64,000 bases of DNA. Source: Enterobacter asburiae (GTDB lineage: Bacteria; Pseudomonadota; Gammaproteobacteria; Enterobacterales; Enterobacteriaceae). The position numbers and the translations under genes were made by a program. Shown piece by piece: positions 16,904-27,790 of the stretch. Numbering within the stretch: the stretch's first letter is position 1; every line of letters starts with the position of its first letter. The notes below the pieces were generated by a model, which saw only the letters and a list, made by a program, of their open reading frames with translations, ran no database searches and was not told the origin of the DNA. The DNA is taken from NCBI RefSeq assembly GCF_007035645.1, contig NZ_AP019632.1, positions 682,001 to 746,000 of the forward strand, given 5' to 3'.

Positions 16904-17767
16904 ATGAAACTCGCAAGCTTTTTATACCAGGGAAAACGCAGCTACGGCATCGTCCAGGCCGACGGCGTGATTGATTTAGGCCGCCGTCTCGGCGACCGCT
17001 ACAGCGACCTCAAGGCGCTGCTGCAGGGCAACGGGCTGGCGCAGGCCACCCGTTACCTGAACGATGCCGTGGACGTGCCGATGAGCGCCATCACCTTCTT
17101 ACCGGTGATTGAGCAGCCGGAAAAGATCCTCTGCGTGGGCATGAACTACGCCGACAAGCGCAAGGAGTTTGACCAGCATAACCCGGCGCCGACGCTGTTT
17201 GTCCGCTTCCCGGATTCACAGACCGGCCACAACGAGCCGGTGCTGAAGCCGCGCCACTCCAGCGAATTCGACTACGAAGGCGAGCTGGCGGTGATCATCG
17301 GTAAAGGCGGGGAGAACATCAGCCGCGATGACGCCCTGCGCCACGTGGCGGGCTACAGCTGCTACATGGACGGCTCCGCCCGCGACTGGCAGCACACCTG
17401 GTTTACGGCCGGTAAAAACTGGCGCAAAACCGGCGCGTTTGGGCCGTGGATGGCGACGGCGGATGAGATCCCGGATCCGCATCAGCTGGCAATCCGCACC
17501 TGGCTGAACGGCCGCATGGTGCAGGAAGACAACACCAGCAGCATGATCCACAAGGTTGCAGAGCTGATCGAGTACATCAGCACCTTCACCCGCCTCAGTC
17601 CGGGCGACGTGATCATCACCGGATCTCCGGGCGGGGTGGGTAAAAAGCGCAATCCGCCGCTGTTTATGAAGGAAGGGGATCGCATTGAGGTGGAGATCGA
17701 GCATATCGGTCATCTGAGCAACGTGATCGTGGAAGCGCCAGCCGTCGGGCTTGCGGCAGCACATTAA
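16904..17767 (+). CDS. Fumarylacetoacetate hydrolase-family protein, likely acting on oxaloacetate
   Basis: The 287-residue protein has the FAH C-terminal fold. Metal ligands are visible as E125 and E127 in FDYEGELAVIIGK and D156 in YMDGSARDWQ, with KNWRKTGAFGPW and GDVIITGSPGGVG downstream. The family includes isomerases and decarboxylases of 2-oxo acids, among them oxaloacetate decarboxylases (FAHD1, Cg1458). It lies 17 bases after the transporter gene and 10 bases before citC, so it belongs to the citrate operon. Citrate lyase yields oxaloacetate and no oadGAB genes are nearby, so I infer that it decarboxylates or tautomerises oxaloacetate. Other 2-oxo acid substrates remain possible. Confidence 0.85.
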   Translation: MKLASFLYQGKRSYGIVQADGVIDLGRRLGDRYSDLKALLQGNGLAQATRYLNDAVDVPMSAITFLPVIEQPEKILCVGMNYADKRKEFDQHNPAPTLFVRFPDSQTGHNEPVLKPRHSSEFDYEGELAVIIGKGGENISRDDALRHVAGYSCYMDGSARDWQHTWFTAGKNWRKTGAFGPWMATADEIPDPHQLAIRTWLNGRMVQEDNTSSMIHKVAELIEYISTFTRLSPGDVIITGSPGGVGKKRNPPLFMKEGDRIEVEIEHIGHLSNVIVEAPAVGLAAAH

Positions 17768-17777
17768 GAAAGACGGC

Positions 17778-18800
17778 ATGAACAGTCAACCCATCGATTT
17801 TCGCCACACCGTCGTGGCGAAACACCCGGAACGCTTAAGCCAGATCCGCTACCTGCTGGCAGACAGCGGCCTTGGCCTGGACAACGACATCACGCTGTTT
17901 GTCGAAGCCTGGTCCGGCTCGCAGCTGGTGGGTTGCGCAGGGCTTGCTGCCAACGTCATCAAATGCGTGGCGGTCAACGAGCAGCTTCGCGGCGAGAACC
18001 TCAGCGCGCGGCTGCTGGCAGAGGTGGAAAATGCGGCGCTGGAGTGCGGCCATTTTCACCTCTTCCTCTGCACCCGTCCGTGCAACCGGGAGCGCTTTGC
18101 CCGCAGCGGCTTCTGGCCGATTGCCCAGAGCGGAAACAACGCGGTGCTGATGGAGAACACCCCGCAGGGGATCGAACGCTACTGCCGTTCCCTGCGCGCG
18201 AAGCGCAAGTGCGGGGAGAACGTTGGCGCGATAGTGATGAACGCCAATCCGTTCACCCTCGGCCACCGCCATCTGGTGGAGCAGGCGGCGCAGCGGTGCG
18301 ATGCCCTGCACCTGTTCGTGGTGCGTGAAGACGCCTCGTTCTTCCCGTTCAGCGCGCGCCTCGAGATGGTGCGCGCGGGCGTGGCGCATCTGCCGAACGT
18401 GTTGGTGCATGAAGGCTCGCAGTACATCATCTCCCGCGCCACCTTCCCTGCCTACTTCCTGAAGGAGACCGGTAAAGTGCAGCAGGCGTGGAGCGAGATC
18501 GACGTGCTGATCTTCCGGGACTTCATCGCCCCGGCGCTCGGCATTACGCACCGCTTCATCGGCTCGGAGCCGTTCTGCGATATCACCCGCCAGTACAACC
18601 AGACGCTGCACGACCTGCTGGCCTCGCATATCGAGGTGGTGGAAATGCCGCGCATCAAGGCCACCGGCAACGCTATTTCAGCGTCCGAAGTGCGCCGCTT
18701 ACTGAAGACACAGCAGTTTTCCCGGATCCGGGAGATTGTCCCGGACTCCACCTTCGCGCATCTCGAAACGCATTACCGTGCGAGTGCGGAAGTCGCTTAA
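17778..18800 (+). CDS. citC: [Citrate (pro-3S)-lyase] ligase
   Basis: CitC acetylates the CitD prosthetic group with ATP and acetate to activate citrate lyase. The 340-residue protein has a GNAT-like N-terminal domain (roughly 30-130) and a nucleotidyltransferase domain with an HxGH-type motif in FTLGHRHLVEQ. The C-terminal SASEVRRLL motif is typical of this class. I placed the start at MNSQPIDF, 10 bases after the FAH gene, since an upstream in-frame start would overlap that gene. It is the first of the usual citC-D-E-F-X-G series. Confidence 0.94.
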   Translation: MNSQPIDFRHTVVAKHPERLSQIRYLLADSGLGLDNDITLFVEAWSGSQLVGCAGLAANVIKCVAVNEQLRGENLSARLLAEVENAALECGHFHLFLCTRPCNRERFARSGFWPIAQSGNNAVLMENTPQGIERYCRSLRAKRKCGENVGAIVMNANPFTLGHRHLVEQAAQRCDALHLFVVREDASFFPFSARLEMVRAGVAHLPNVLVHEGSQYIISRATFPAYFLKETGKVQQAWSEIDVLIFRDFIAPALGITHRFIGSEPFCDITRQYNQTLHDLLASHIEVVEMPRIKATGNAISASEVRRLLKTQQFSRIREIVPDSTFAHLETHYRASAEVA

Positions 18801-18816
18801 CTACCAGGAATTTATC

Positions 18817-19110
18817 ATGAAAATTGTAAGGGAGGCGCTGGCCGGAACGCAGGAGTCCAGCGACCTGATGGTGAAAATCGCTCCCGCTCACGGCGAGCTG
18901 GAGATAGTCATCCACAGTGAAGTGATTAAGCAGTTTGGCGAGCAGATTCGCCAGGTGGTCAACGACACGTTGCGCGCCATGAACGTGCACCAGGGATTAA
19001 TCATTATTGAAGACAAAGGGGCGCTGGACTGTGTGATCCGCGCCCGCCTGCAAAGCGCGCTGATGCGTGCCGCCGATGAACAGGCCATCAACTGGGGGGC
19101 GCTGAAATGA
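18817..19110 (+). CDS. citD: Citrate lyase acyl carrier protein (gamma subunit)
   Basis: The 98-residue protein carries the 2'-(5''-phosphoribosyl)-3'-dephospho-CoA group. The attachment serine is Ser14 in GTQESSD, at the same place as in E. coli CitD. The conserved [13 protein letters not shown] stretch lies near the C-terminus. The start is MKIVREAL at 18817, 16 bases after citC. Its stop overlaps the citE start in an ATGA junction, indicating translational coupling of the subunits. Confidence 0.95.
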   Translation: MKIVREALAGTQESSDLMVKIAPAHGELEIVIHSEVIKQFGEQIRQVVNDTLRAMNVHQGLIIIEDKGALDCVIRARLQSALMRAADEQAINWGALK

Positions 19111-19982
19111 GCAAACTCCGCCGCAGCATGCTGTTCCTGCCGGGCGCTAACGCCGCCATGCTTTCCACCGCCTTTATCTACCGTCCCGACTCCATCATGT
19201 TTGACCTTGAGGACGCCGTCGCCCTGCGCGAGAAGGATACCGCGCGCATGCTGGTGTTCCACGCCCTGCAGCACCCGATGTATCAGGATATCGAAACCGT
19301 AGTGCGTATTAACCCGCTCAGCACGCCGTTTGGCCTGCTGGATCTGGAAGCCGCGGTGCGGGCCGGCGTGGACGTGATCCGCCTGCCGAAAACCGACACG
19401 CCGGACGATATATACGAGCTGGAAGGCCACCTCGAGCGTATCGAACGCGAGTGCGGCCGCGAGGTTGGCTCCACCCGCGTGATGGCGGCGATTGAATCGG
19501 CCATTGGGGTCATCAACGCCGTGGCGATTGCCCGCAGCTCTGTGCGCCTCATCGGGATTGCGCTGGCCGCCTTTGACTACGTGATGGACATGCAGACCGA
19601 GCGCGGCGACGGCACCGAGCTGTTCTACGCCCGCTGTGCCGTGCTGCACGCCGCCCGCGCGGCGGGCATCGACGCCTTCGACGTGGTGTGGTCAGACGTT
19701 AACGACGAGGCAGGGTTCCTGCGCGAGGTCGATCTGATCCGCAAGATGGGCTTTAACGGCAAATCGCTGATTAACCCGCGCCAGATTGATCTGCTGCACA
19801 ACGCCTACGCCCCGACTCAGGAAGAGGTGGATCACGCCAAAAGGGTGATTGAGGCGGCAGAAGAGGGTGAGCGTAACGGCCTGGGCGTGGTGTCGCTCAA
19901 CGGCAAAATGGTGGATGCACCGATTATTAACCACGCGCAGGTGGTGCTGGAGCGCGCGGCGGCCTCCGGCGTGCGTCGGTAA
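19107..19982 (+). CDS. citE: Citrate lyase beta subunit (citryl-CoA lyase)
   Basis: CitE cleaves the citryl thioester on CitD to oxaloacetate and acetyl-CitD. The 291-residue TIM-barrel protein of the HpcH/HpaI family starts [15 protein letters not shown] and contains [13 protein letters not shown], with the magnesium-binding acidic residues, plus [15 protein letters not shown]. It overlaps citD by four bases and precedes citF by 10 bases. The length fits the family, and all expected motifs are present. Confidence 0.95.
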   Translation: MSKLRRSMLFLPGANAAMLSTAFIYRPDSIMFDLEDAVALREKDTARMLVFHALQHPMYQDIETVVRINPLSTPFGLLDLEAAVRAGVDVIRLPKTDTPDDIYELEGHLERIERECGREVGSTRVMAAIESAIGVINAVAIARSSVRLIGIALAAFDYVMDMQTERGDGTELFYARCAVLHAARAAGIDAFDVVWSDVNDEAGFLREVDLIRKMGFNGKSLINPRQIDLLHNAYAPTQEEVDHAKRVIEAAEEGERNGLGVVSLNGKMVDAPIINHAQVVLERAAASGVRR

Positions 19983-19992
19983 GGATAAAATA

Positions 19993-21510
19993 ATGAATCA
20001 GACAGAACTTCTTCACGTGAACTTCCCCCATCTGCGGGACTTAAAACCCTTTGATACCGCCCACAGCGCCACGCCGTGGCTGGCGGACAGCGACGCGAAG
20101 CACAGCCGCAAGCTCTGCGCCTCTGTTGAAGAGGCGGTTAAGCGTTGCGGCCTGCAGGACGGGATGACCATCTCCTTCCACCACGCGTTTCGCGAAGGCG
20201 ACCGGGTGATCAACACCGTCGTGGCGCTGCTGGCGCGAATGGGCTTCAAAAACCTGACGCTGGCCTCCAGCTCGCTGATGACCTGTAACGACGCACTGAT
20301 CGAGCATATTGAAAGCGGCGTCATCACCCGGATTTACACCTCGGGCATGCGCGGCAGGCTGGCGGATGCCATCTCCCACGGGCTGATGGACGAGCCGGTG
20401 CAAATTCATTCCCACGGCGGGCGCGTGAAGCTGCTTCAGGACGGCGAGCTGAATATCGACGTAGCGTTTCTCGGCGTGCCGTGCAGCGATGAGTTTGGCA
20501 ACGCCAACGGCACGCACGGTAAATCGTGCTGCGGGTCCCTGGGCTACGCGATGGTGGACGCGCACTTTGCCCGTAAGGTAGTGCTGCTGACCGAAGAACT
20601 GGTGCCGTTCCCCAATATGCCCGCCAGCCTGGTGCAGGACCAGGTGGATTACATCGTGCAGGTTGAAAGCGTGGGCGACCCGGCGAAAATCAGCGTCGGC
20701 GCGGCGCGCGTCACCAGCAACCCGCGCGAGCTGATGATCGCCCGCTATGCGGCGGACGTGATTGAACACTCCGGCTACTTCAAACCGGGCTTCTCGATGC
20801 AGACGGGCTCCGGCGCGGCGGCGACCGCCTGCACGCGCTTTATGGAAGAGAAGATGGAGCGCAGCGGCGTGAAGGCGCGCTTTGCGCTCGGCGGCATCAC
20901 CGGCAGCCTGGTGGATTTACACGAGAAGGGACTCATCGAAAAGCTGCTCGATACCCAGTGCTTTGACGGCCAGGCGGCGGCCTCGCTGGCGCGCAACCCG
21001 AACCACGTGGAGATCTCCACCAACGTTTACGCCAACCCCGGCAGCAAGGCTGCAAGCTGCGACCAGCTCGACGTGGTGATCCTCAGCGCTCTCGAGATCG
21101 ACGTCGATTTTAACGTCAACGTTATCACCGGCTCCGACGGCGTGATGCGCGGCGCGTCCGGCGGACACTGCGACGTGGCCGCCGCGGCAAACCTGACCAT
21201 CGTCGTCGCGCCGCTGCTGCGTAGCCGTATTCCGACGGTAGTGAAGCGCGTCACCACGCGCCTCACGCCGGGTGAGAGCATCGACGTGCTGGTCACCGAC
21301 CACGGCATTGCGGTCAACCCGGCGCGCCCGGAGATCCGCGAGCGCCTGCTGGAAGCCGGGCTCAAAGTTGTGGATATCAGCGCGCTTTACGAGCGGGCGA
21401 TTTCCCTGACGGGCGTACCGAAACCGATTGAATTTACCGACAAAATCGTCGGGGTGATCCGCTACCGCGACGGCAGCGTGATCGACACCGTGCGACAGGT
21501 AAAGGAGTAG
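19993..21510 (+). CDS. citF: Citrate lyase alpha subunit (citrate-ACP transferase)
   Basis: CitF exchanges acetate for citrate on the acyl carrier subunit. The 505-residue protein shows the CoA-transferase fold with the typical stretches FPNMPASLVQDQVD, VGAARVTSNPRELMIA and MRGASGGHCDVAAAANLTI. The frame is open 144 bases further upstream inside citE, but homology begins at MNQTELLHVNFP, preceded by an AAGGA site. It is followed two bases later by citX. Confidence 0.95.
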   Translation: MNQTELLHVNFPHLRDLKPFDTAHSATPWLADSDAKHSRKLCASVEEAVKRCGLQDGMTISFHHAFREGDRVINTVVALLARMGFKNLTLASSSLMTCNDALIEHIESGVITRIYTSGMRGRLADAISHGLMDEPVQIHSHGGRVKLLQDGELNIDVAFLGVPCSDEFGNANGTHGKSCCGSLGYAMVDAHFARKVVLLTEELVPFPNMPASLVQDQVDYIVQVESVGDPAKISVGAARVTSNPRELMIARYAADVIEHSGYFKPGFSMQTGSGAAATACTRFMEEKMERSGVKARFALGGITGSLVDLHEKGLIEKLLDTQCFDGQAAASLARNPNHVEISTNVYANPGSKAASCDQLDVVILSALEIDVDFNVNVITGSDGVMRGASGGHCDVAAAANLTIVVAPLLRSRIPTVVKRVTTRLTPGESIDVLVTDHGIAVNPARPEIRERLLEAGLKVVDISALYERAISLTGVPKPIEFTDKIVGVIRYRDGSVIDTVRQVKE

Positions 21511-21512
21511 TT

Positions 21513-22052
21513 ATGACAATAGCGACACCCGTGCGGGCGGGTGTCAGCCTGGACGAACTGCTGGCGGCGAAAGAGCGCCGCGCAGCGCGCCAGGCTGACA
21601 TGCTTGAGCACTATCAACAACCGGTGATTTCCCTCACGCTGGTCACGCCAGGGGAAATCAAAGACAGCCTGCGCTATCGCAATACCATGGGCGTGGCGCT
21701 GCAAATGTGCGACCAGCTGCTGTGGGAAAACCGCTGGCAGGTGCTGGACCGTCAGGTGCTGTGGCTCCCGACCGGGCCAGAAGCCCTGTGGTGCGTGGCC
21801 CATCCCGCGGTGGAAATCAAAGCGCACTGTGCGGAGCTGGAGCAGACGCACCCGCTCGGCAGGCTGTGGGATCTGGACGTGATCTGCCCTCAGCACGGCC
21901 ACGTCGGGCGTCAGTCGCTGGGGGCGAATCTCAGACGCTGCCTGATCTGCGACGAACCCGCTCATGCCTGTTCCCGTTCGCGCAATCACCCCCTTGAGCA
22001 GGTGGTTTCCCGCGTGGAGAAGACGATCGATGACTGGTTTGCTCGCGACTAA
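21513..22052 (+). CDS. citX: Holo-citrate lyase synthase (apo-CitD transferase)
   Basis: CitX transfers the triphosphoribosyl-dephospho-CoA precursor to CitD. The 179-residue protein contains the family motifs SLTLVTPGEIKDS, GRLWDLDV and RRCLICDEPAHACSRSRNHP. It starts two bases after citF and overlaps the start of citG by 23 bases, which fits coupled translation of the two cofactor-maturation genes. In E. coli CitX is a separate protein, as here, while other bacteria fuse it to CitG. Confidence 0.93.
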   Translation: MTIATPVRAGVSLDELLAAKERRAARQADMLEHYQQPVISLTLVTPGEIKDSLRYRNTMGVALQMCDQLLWENRWQVLDRQVLWLPTGPEALWCVAHPAVEIKAHCAELEQTHPLGRLWDLDVICPQHGHVGRQSLGANLRRCLICDEPAHACSRSRNHPLEQVVSRVEKTIDDWFARD

Positions 22053-22833
22053 ACCGCGCCCGGTTGACGTGCCCGCGCTTGCGGAGGCGGCGCTATGGCA
22101 GGAGCTGGAGCTGACGCCCAAGCCGGGGCTGGTGGACAAGCTCAATAACGGTTCCCATCGCGATATGGACCACGCGCTGTTCGTCCGCAGCATTGCGGCG
22201 ATTACCCCGTGGTTTTCGCGCTTTGCCGAACTCGGTAACGCGCATGCAGATAAACCCGCTGACGCACAGCTTCGCATTATCCGCCCGATGGGGATGGCCT
22301 GCGAGCAGGCGATGTACGCCGCGACGAACGGAGTGAACACCCACAAGGGCGGGATTTTTGCCCTGGGTTTACTGTGCTTCGCTGCCGGACGTGTGAAAAA
22401 TATCTCCGCAGACAGCCTCTGTTGTGAGGTGAGTAACATCTGCAGCGGGCTGGTGTCGCGGGAACTGGCCGCGCGCAGCGGACAGGCGACGGCGGGCGAG
22501 CGGCAGTTTCAGCTGTACGGCTTAACCGGCGCGCGCGGAGAGGCGGAAAGCGGCTTTGCGACGGCGCGTAGGGTGCTGGCGCAGTGGAGCGGACAGCCGC
22601 TTCACGGCATGCTGTTGCGCCTGATGGCGGTCAATCAGGACAGTAATCTCGTCTCGCGCGGCGGCATTGAAGGGCTGCGCTACGTTCAGGGCTACGCGCG
22701 GGAATTACTGGCCAACGGCTGGGATCGCGAGGCGCTGCTTAAGATGGATAAGGCATTGATTGAACGGAACCTGAGCCCGGGCGGCAGCGCGGATTTACTG
22801 TCAGTGGGGTGGGTGCTCTCTGCAATAAAATAG
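22030..22833 (+). CDS. citG: Triphosphoribosyl-dephospho-CoA synthase
   Basis: CitG makes the citrate lyase cofactor precursor from dephospho-CoA and ATP. The 267-residue protein has the family stretches TPKPGLVDKLNNGSHRDMD, GVNTHKGGIFALGLL and QDSNLVSRGG. I set the start at MTGLLATKP (22030), within the end of citX; the upstream frame lacks family similarity. It is the last gene of the citrate operon, and a REP/BIME element begins at its stop codon. Confidence 0.93.
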   Translation: MTGLLATKPRPVDVPALAEAALWQELELTPKPGLVDKLNNGSHRDMDHALFVRSIAAITPWFSRFAELGNAHADKPADAQLRIIRPMGMACEQAMYAATNGVNTHKGGIFALGLLCFAAGRVKNISADSLCCEVSNICSGLVSRELAARSGQATAGERQFQLYGLTGARGEAESGFATARRVLAQWSGQPLHGMLLRLMAVNQDSNLVSRGGIEGLRYVQGYARELLANGWDREALLKMDKALIERNLSPGGSADLLSVGWVLSAIK

Positions 22834-22905
22834 CCGGGTGGCGGCTTCGCCTTACCCGGCCTACGGTCTGGTTTTGTAGGCCCGGTAAGCGCAGCGCCAC
22901 CGGGC
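22833..22905. repeat. BIME: inverted pair of REP sequences
   Basis: GCCGGGTGGCGGCTTCGCC and its inverse partner GGCGCTGCGCTTACCGGGCC-type sequence face each other around a short spacer (CTACGGTCTGGTTTTGTAG). This is the classic enterobacterial REP/BIME form, lying between the convergent citG and nupG genes. It can stabilise upstream mRNA or help end transcription. Confidence 0.85.
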
Positions 22906-22912
22906 ACAACAA

Positions 22913-24169
22913 TCAATGCGCGATCGGCTGCGCACCGTGCGGCTCGCGCACGTGCTTGTACTTGAACAGCGCGATGAACGCGAAGAACAGCACCAGCGAG
23001 TACGCCGCGAAGATCAGCCACACAGGCTGCCAGTTGGTGATGCCGTTGGTGGTGTACATCTCAACGACTTTACCGCTTACCACGCCGCCCAGAATACAGC
23101 CGAAGCCGTTGGTCATCATCAGGAACATACCCTGCGCGCTGGCGCGGATTTCAGGCTTCACCTCTTTTTCCACAAACACCGAACCAGAGATGTTGAAGAA
23201 GTCGAAGGCGCAGCCGTAAACAATCATCGACAGCACCAGCAGCACGGTACCAAACGCGCTCGGGTCACCGTAGGCGAACAGGCCGAAGCGTAACATCCAT
23301 GCCGCGATACTGATCAGCATGACGTTTTTGATGCCGTAGCGGCTCAGGAAGAACGGGATGGTCAGGATGAACAGCGTCTCAGAGATCTGAGAGATGGACA
23401 TCATCACCGACGCATGTTCAACGATAAAGCTGCCGGAGAACAGCGGGTTGTTATCGAAGCTGTGCAGGAAGGTGTTGCCGAACATGTTGGTGATCTGCAG
23501 CTCCGCGCCCAGCAGCATGGAGAAGATAAAGAAGATCGCCATGCGTTTGTTTTTAAACAGCGCGAACGCGTCCAGGCCGAGCATGGTGCTCCAGCTCTGG
23601 TTTTTCTGCTGGTTAGAGACCGGAATGGTTGGCAGCGTCAGGGTGAAGATCGCCAGCACCACGGAGAGCGCCGCACCGATATAGAGCTGCATATGGCTCA
23701 GTTCGAAGCCTGCGAAGCTCACGCCCCACATCGCCATGATAAAGCCGATGGTGCCCCAGATACGGATTGGCGGGAAATCGGTCACGATATCCAAATCCGC
23801 GGATTTCAGGCGGTAGTAGGAGATGGTGTTGATCAGGCCAAGCGTTGGCATATAGGCCAGCGAGTTAAGCAGGATCACCATGAACATCGCCCCCGGCGTG
23901 GTCACCTGGGCTGCCATAAACAGCGTCCCCGCGCCCACCAGATGGCAAAGCATGTACAGCCATTTCGCACTCAACCATTTATCCGCCACGATGCCCAGCA
24001 GCGTTGGCATGAAGACAGCCGCAATACCGAGCGAGCTGTATACGGCACCGATTGACGCACCGTCGAACTTGAGCGTCACAAACATATAGGAGCCGAGTGT
24101 GGTCAGCCAGCTACCCCACAGGCAGAACTGCAGAAACGACAATATTTTAAGCTGCAGCTTAAGGTTCAT
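22913..24169 (-). CDS. nupG: Nucleoside:proton symporter NupG
   Basis: The 418-residue, 12-helix major facilitator protein imports purine and pyrimidine nucleosides with protons. It begins MNLKLQLKILSFLQF, nearly identical to E. coli NupG, and contains FDGASIGAVYSSLGIAAVF and SVFVEKEV in the expected places. I chose 24169; the open frame extends 40 codons further but without similarity. It faces citG. A CRP-like site at 24311-24332 fits the known CRP/CytR control of nupG. Confidence 0.96.
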   Translation of the reverse strand: MNLKLQLKILSFLQFCLWGSWLTTLGSYMFVTLKFDGASIGAVYSSLGIAAVFMPTLLGIVADKWLSAKWLYMLCHLVGAGTLFMAAQVTTPGAMFMVILLNSLAYMPTLGLINTISYYRLKSADLDIVTDFPPIRIWGTIGFIMAMWGVSFAGFELSHMQLYIGAALSVVLAIFTLTLPTIPVSNQQKNQSWSTMLGLDAFALFKNKRMAIFFIFSMLLGAELQITNMFGNTFLHSFDNNPLFSGSFIVEHASVMMSISQISETLFILTIPFFLSRYGIKNVMLISIAAWMLRFGLFAYGDPSAFGTVLLVLSMIVYGCAFDFFNISGSVFVEKEVKPEIRASAQGMFLMMTNGFGCILGGVVSGKVVEMYTTNGITNWQPVWLIFAAYSLVLFFAFIALFKYKHVREPHGAQPIAH

Positions 24170-24310
24170 GTTACTTTCCTCACAAGTGAGCGGGAGATAT
24201 GTTGTTTTGGGAACATTCAGGGTTGTTATTTGATGCAATTCTATCAGTTGGCAACGATATGTTTTGTTACCTCCCGCAAAAAAATGCAATCCACATTAAT
24301 TTGCAGTTTG

Positions 24311-24332
24311 GATTGTGATGCAAATAACATTT
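24311..24332. promoter_or_regulatory. Candidate CRP site upstream of nupG
   Basis: TGTGA-N6-TAACA (24314-24329) differs at one base from the CRP consensus and lies about 145 bp before the nupG start. A further half-site (CACATT) lies closer to the gene near 24290. E. coli nupG is known to be activated by CRP and repressed by CytR. Confidence 0.55.
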
Positions 24333-24365
24333 TCGTATGGGTGGGGTTGGATAGGTGCGGCCTGA

Positions 24366-24434
24366 TGCCCTCACCCTGACCCTCTCCCACAGGGAGAGGG
24401 GAAACAGAACACCTTCTCCCAGAGGGGAGAAGGT
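24366..24434. repeat. REP-like CCCTCACCC/CCCTCTCCC element
   Basis: GCGGCCTGATGCCCTCACCC is followed by TGACCCTCTCCCACAGGGAGAGGG, then a second short hairpin (CCTTCTCCC/GGGAGAAGG). It lies just past the stop of mltC and upstream of nupG. Confidence 0.8.
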
Positions 24435-24441
24435 GTGCCGA

Positions 24442-25847
<1,406 letters not shown>

Positions 25848-25873
25848 ACTCATTCCTCTTTTTCTTGTCGATG

Positions 25874-26926
25874 CTAAACCATTGCACCGGCACGTAATTG
25901 CTGTAACAGGCGCTCCACGGGAGCCGCCAGTCCGACTGATGGCGGTTGCGCTAAGTTATACCAGAGAGCGGTGCCTTCATCCATGCACGAGGCAAATGAC
26001 GACACGGGAAGCCACATGGGTACAATATCCAGGTGGAAATGGCTGAACGTATGGCGAAACGCGGTCAGCTGCGTCAGGTTATCGGCAGCAATCCCGCGCT
26101 GTTTAAGCCATTCACGCAGCAAATCTTCATCTTCAAACTGTGGGAAGCAGTATAGACCACCCCACAGACCGCTCGGTGGACGCTGGGCGAGGAAGACCTC
26201 GTCGCCGTGCTGCATCAGCAGCATATAGCCGGTGCGCTCCGGCAGCGTCTGTTTGGGTTTCTTACCCGGATATTGCGCCCATGAATGGTTGGCATACGCC
26301 ACGCAGAGATTATTCACCGGGCAGAGTTCGCATTTTGGTTTTGAGCGCGTGCAGACCAGCGCGCCGAGATCCATCATCGCCTGGTTGAAACGCTCGACGC
26401 CGTTGGCCGGGGTGACCGCTTCACTTATTTCCCAAAGGCGTTTTTCGACGTCCTTCTTCCCCGGCCAGCCGTCGACGGCGTAGCAGCGTGCCAGCACGCG
26501 CTTCACGTTGCCGTCGAGGATCGGGAAATGCTTCCCTAAAGACAGGGAGAGAATGGCGCCTGCGGTTGAACGTCCTACACCGGGCAAGTCCGCCACCTCG
26601 TTGAAGGTTTCCGGGAATTTCCCGTTGTGGCGCGTCGCGACCTGCTGTGCGGCCTTGTGAAGGTTACGCGCCCGGGCGTAATAGCCAAGACCGGTCCACA
26701 GGTGCAGGACCTCGTCCAGCGGCGCGTTGGCCAGATCGGTCACCGTCGGGAAGCGCGCCATAAAACGCTCGAAGTAAGGGATCACCGTGGCGACCTGCGT
26801 TTGTTGCAACATCACCTCGGAGAGCCATACTTTGTAAGGTGTTTTTTCAATTTGCCAGGGCAGGGTTTTACGCCCGTATTTGTCGTACCAGTCCAGCACC
26901 TGGGCTGAAAATTGAGAGGCTTGCAT
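25874..26926 (-). CDS. mutY: A/G-specific adenine glycosylase
   Basis: MutY removes adenine mispaired with 8-oxoguanine. The 350-residue protein has the helix-hairpin-helix region [19 protein letters not shown] with the catalytic aspartate in [13 protein letters not shown]. The iron-sulfur cluster cysteines follow in [17 protein letters not shown]. The C-terminal NUDIX-like recognition domain includes [16 protein letters not shown] and [13 protein letters not shown] start at MQASQFSAQ (26926) by homology; the ATG at 26932 would add two residues. It diverges from trmB. Confidence 0.96.
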   Translation of the reverse strand: MQASQFSAQVLDWYDKYGRKTLPWQIEKTPYKVWLSEVMLQQTQVATVIPYFERFMARFPTVTDLANAPLDEVLHLWTGLGYYARARNLHKAAQQVATRHNGKFPETFNEVADLPGVGRSTAGAILSLSLGKHFPILDGNVKRVLARCYAVDGWPGKKDVEKRLWEISEAVTPANGVERFNQAMMDLGALVCTRSKPKCELCPVNNLCVAYANHSWAQYPGKKPKQTLPERTGYMLLMQHGDEVFLAQRPPSGLWGGLYCFPQFEDEDLLREWLKQRGIAADNLTQLTAFRHTFSHFHLDIVPMWLPVSSFASCMDEGTALWYNLAQPPSVGLAAPVERLLQQLRAGAMV

Positions 26927-27070
26927 GGTCATCGATTCGCATAATCAGGGACGCAGATTGCAGCACAGCGTCAATCTGCTGTAAACCGGATCTTTCCCAT
27001 GCTTGCATAGAAGCCTTAACTTTGGATAATGCCCGTTTCCCGTACATTCTCACAAGCAGACAACTCTTTT

Positions 27071-27790
27071 ATGAAAAACGACGTCATTTCACCGGAATTT
27101 GATGAAAACGGTCGCCCGCTGCGCCGTATTCGCAGCTTTGTCCGCCGTCAGGGCCGCCTGACAAAAGGGCAGCAACATGCGCTGGACAACTACTGGCCGG
27201 TGATGGGCGTTGAGTTCAGCGAGCAGCCTCTGGACTTTACCGAACTGTTCGGCCGCGAAGCACCCGTCACGCTGGAGATCGGGTTTGGTATGGGCACCTC
27301 GCTGGTGGCCATGGCGAAAGCGCGACCGGAGCAGAACTTCCTCGGTATCGAAGTCCACTCCCCGGGCGTGGGTGCATGCCTGGCAACGGCCCATGAAGAG
27401 GGCGTTGAGAACCTGCGCGTGATGTGTCACGACGCGGTGGAAGTGCTGCATAAAATGATTCCTGACAATTCTTTAACCATGGTTCAGCTCTTTTTCCCTG
27501 ACCCGTGGCACAAAGCACGTCATAATAAACGCCGTATCGTTCAGGCGCCGTTTGCCGAGCTGGTGAAAAGTAAGCTGAAGCTGGGCGGTGTCTTCCATAT
27601 GGCGACCGACTGGGAACCGTATGCGGAACATATGCTGGAAGTGATGTCGTCGCTGGACGGGTATAAAAACCAGTCTGAGAGTAACGACTATGTACCGCGT
27701 CCGGAATCGCGTCCGGTAACGAAATTTGAACAGCGTGGCCATCGTCTTGGTCACGGTGTATGGGACTTAATGTTCGAGAGGGTGAAATAA
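27071..27790 (+). CDS. trmB: tRNA (guanine-46-N7)-methyltransferase
   Basis: TrmB methylates G46 in the tRNA variable loop using S-adenosylmethionine. The 239-residue protein has the SAM-binding [15 protein letters not shown] and the family hallmark [15 protein letters not shown]. Homology starts at [14 protein letters not shown] (27071). Its TAA stop shares a base with the ATG of yggL, so the two are translationally coupled. It diverges from mutY. Confidence 0.97.
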   Translation: MKNDVISPEFDENGRPLRRIRSFVRRQGRLTKGQQHALDNYWPVMGVEFSEQPLDFTELFGREAPVTLEIGFGMGTSLVAMAKARPEQNFLGIEVHSPGVGACLATAHEEGVENLRVMCHDAVEVLHKMIPDNSLTMVQLFFPDPWHKARHNKRRIVQAPFAELVKSKLKLGGVFHMATDWEPYAEHMLEVMSSLDGYKNQSESNDYVPRPESRPVTKFEQRGHRLGHGVWDLMFERVK

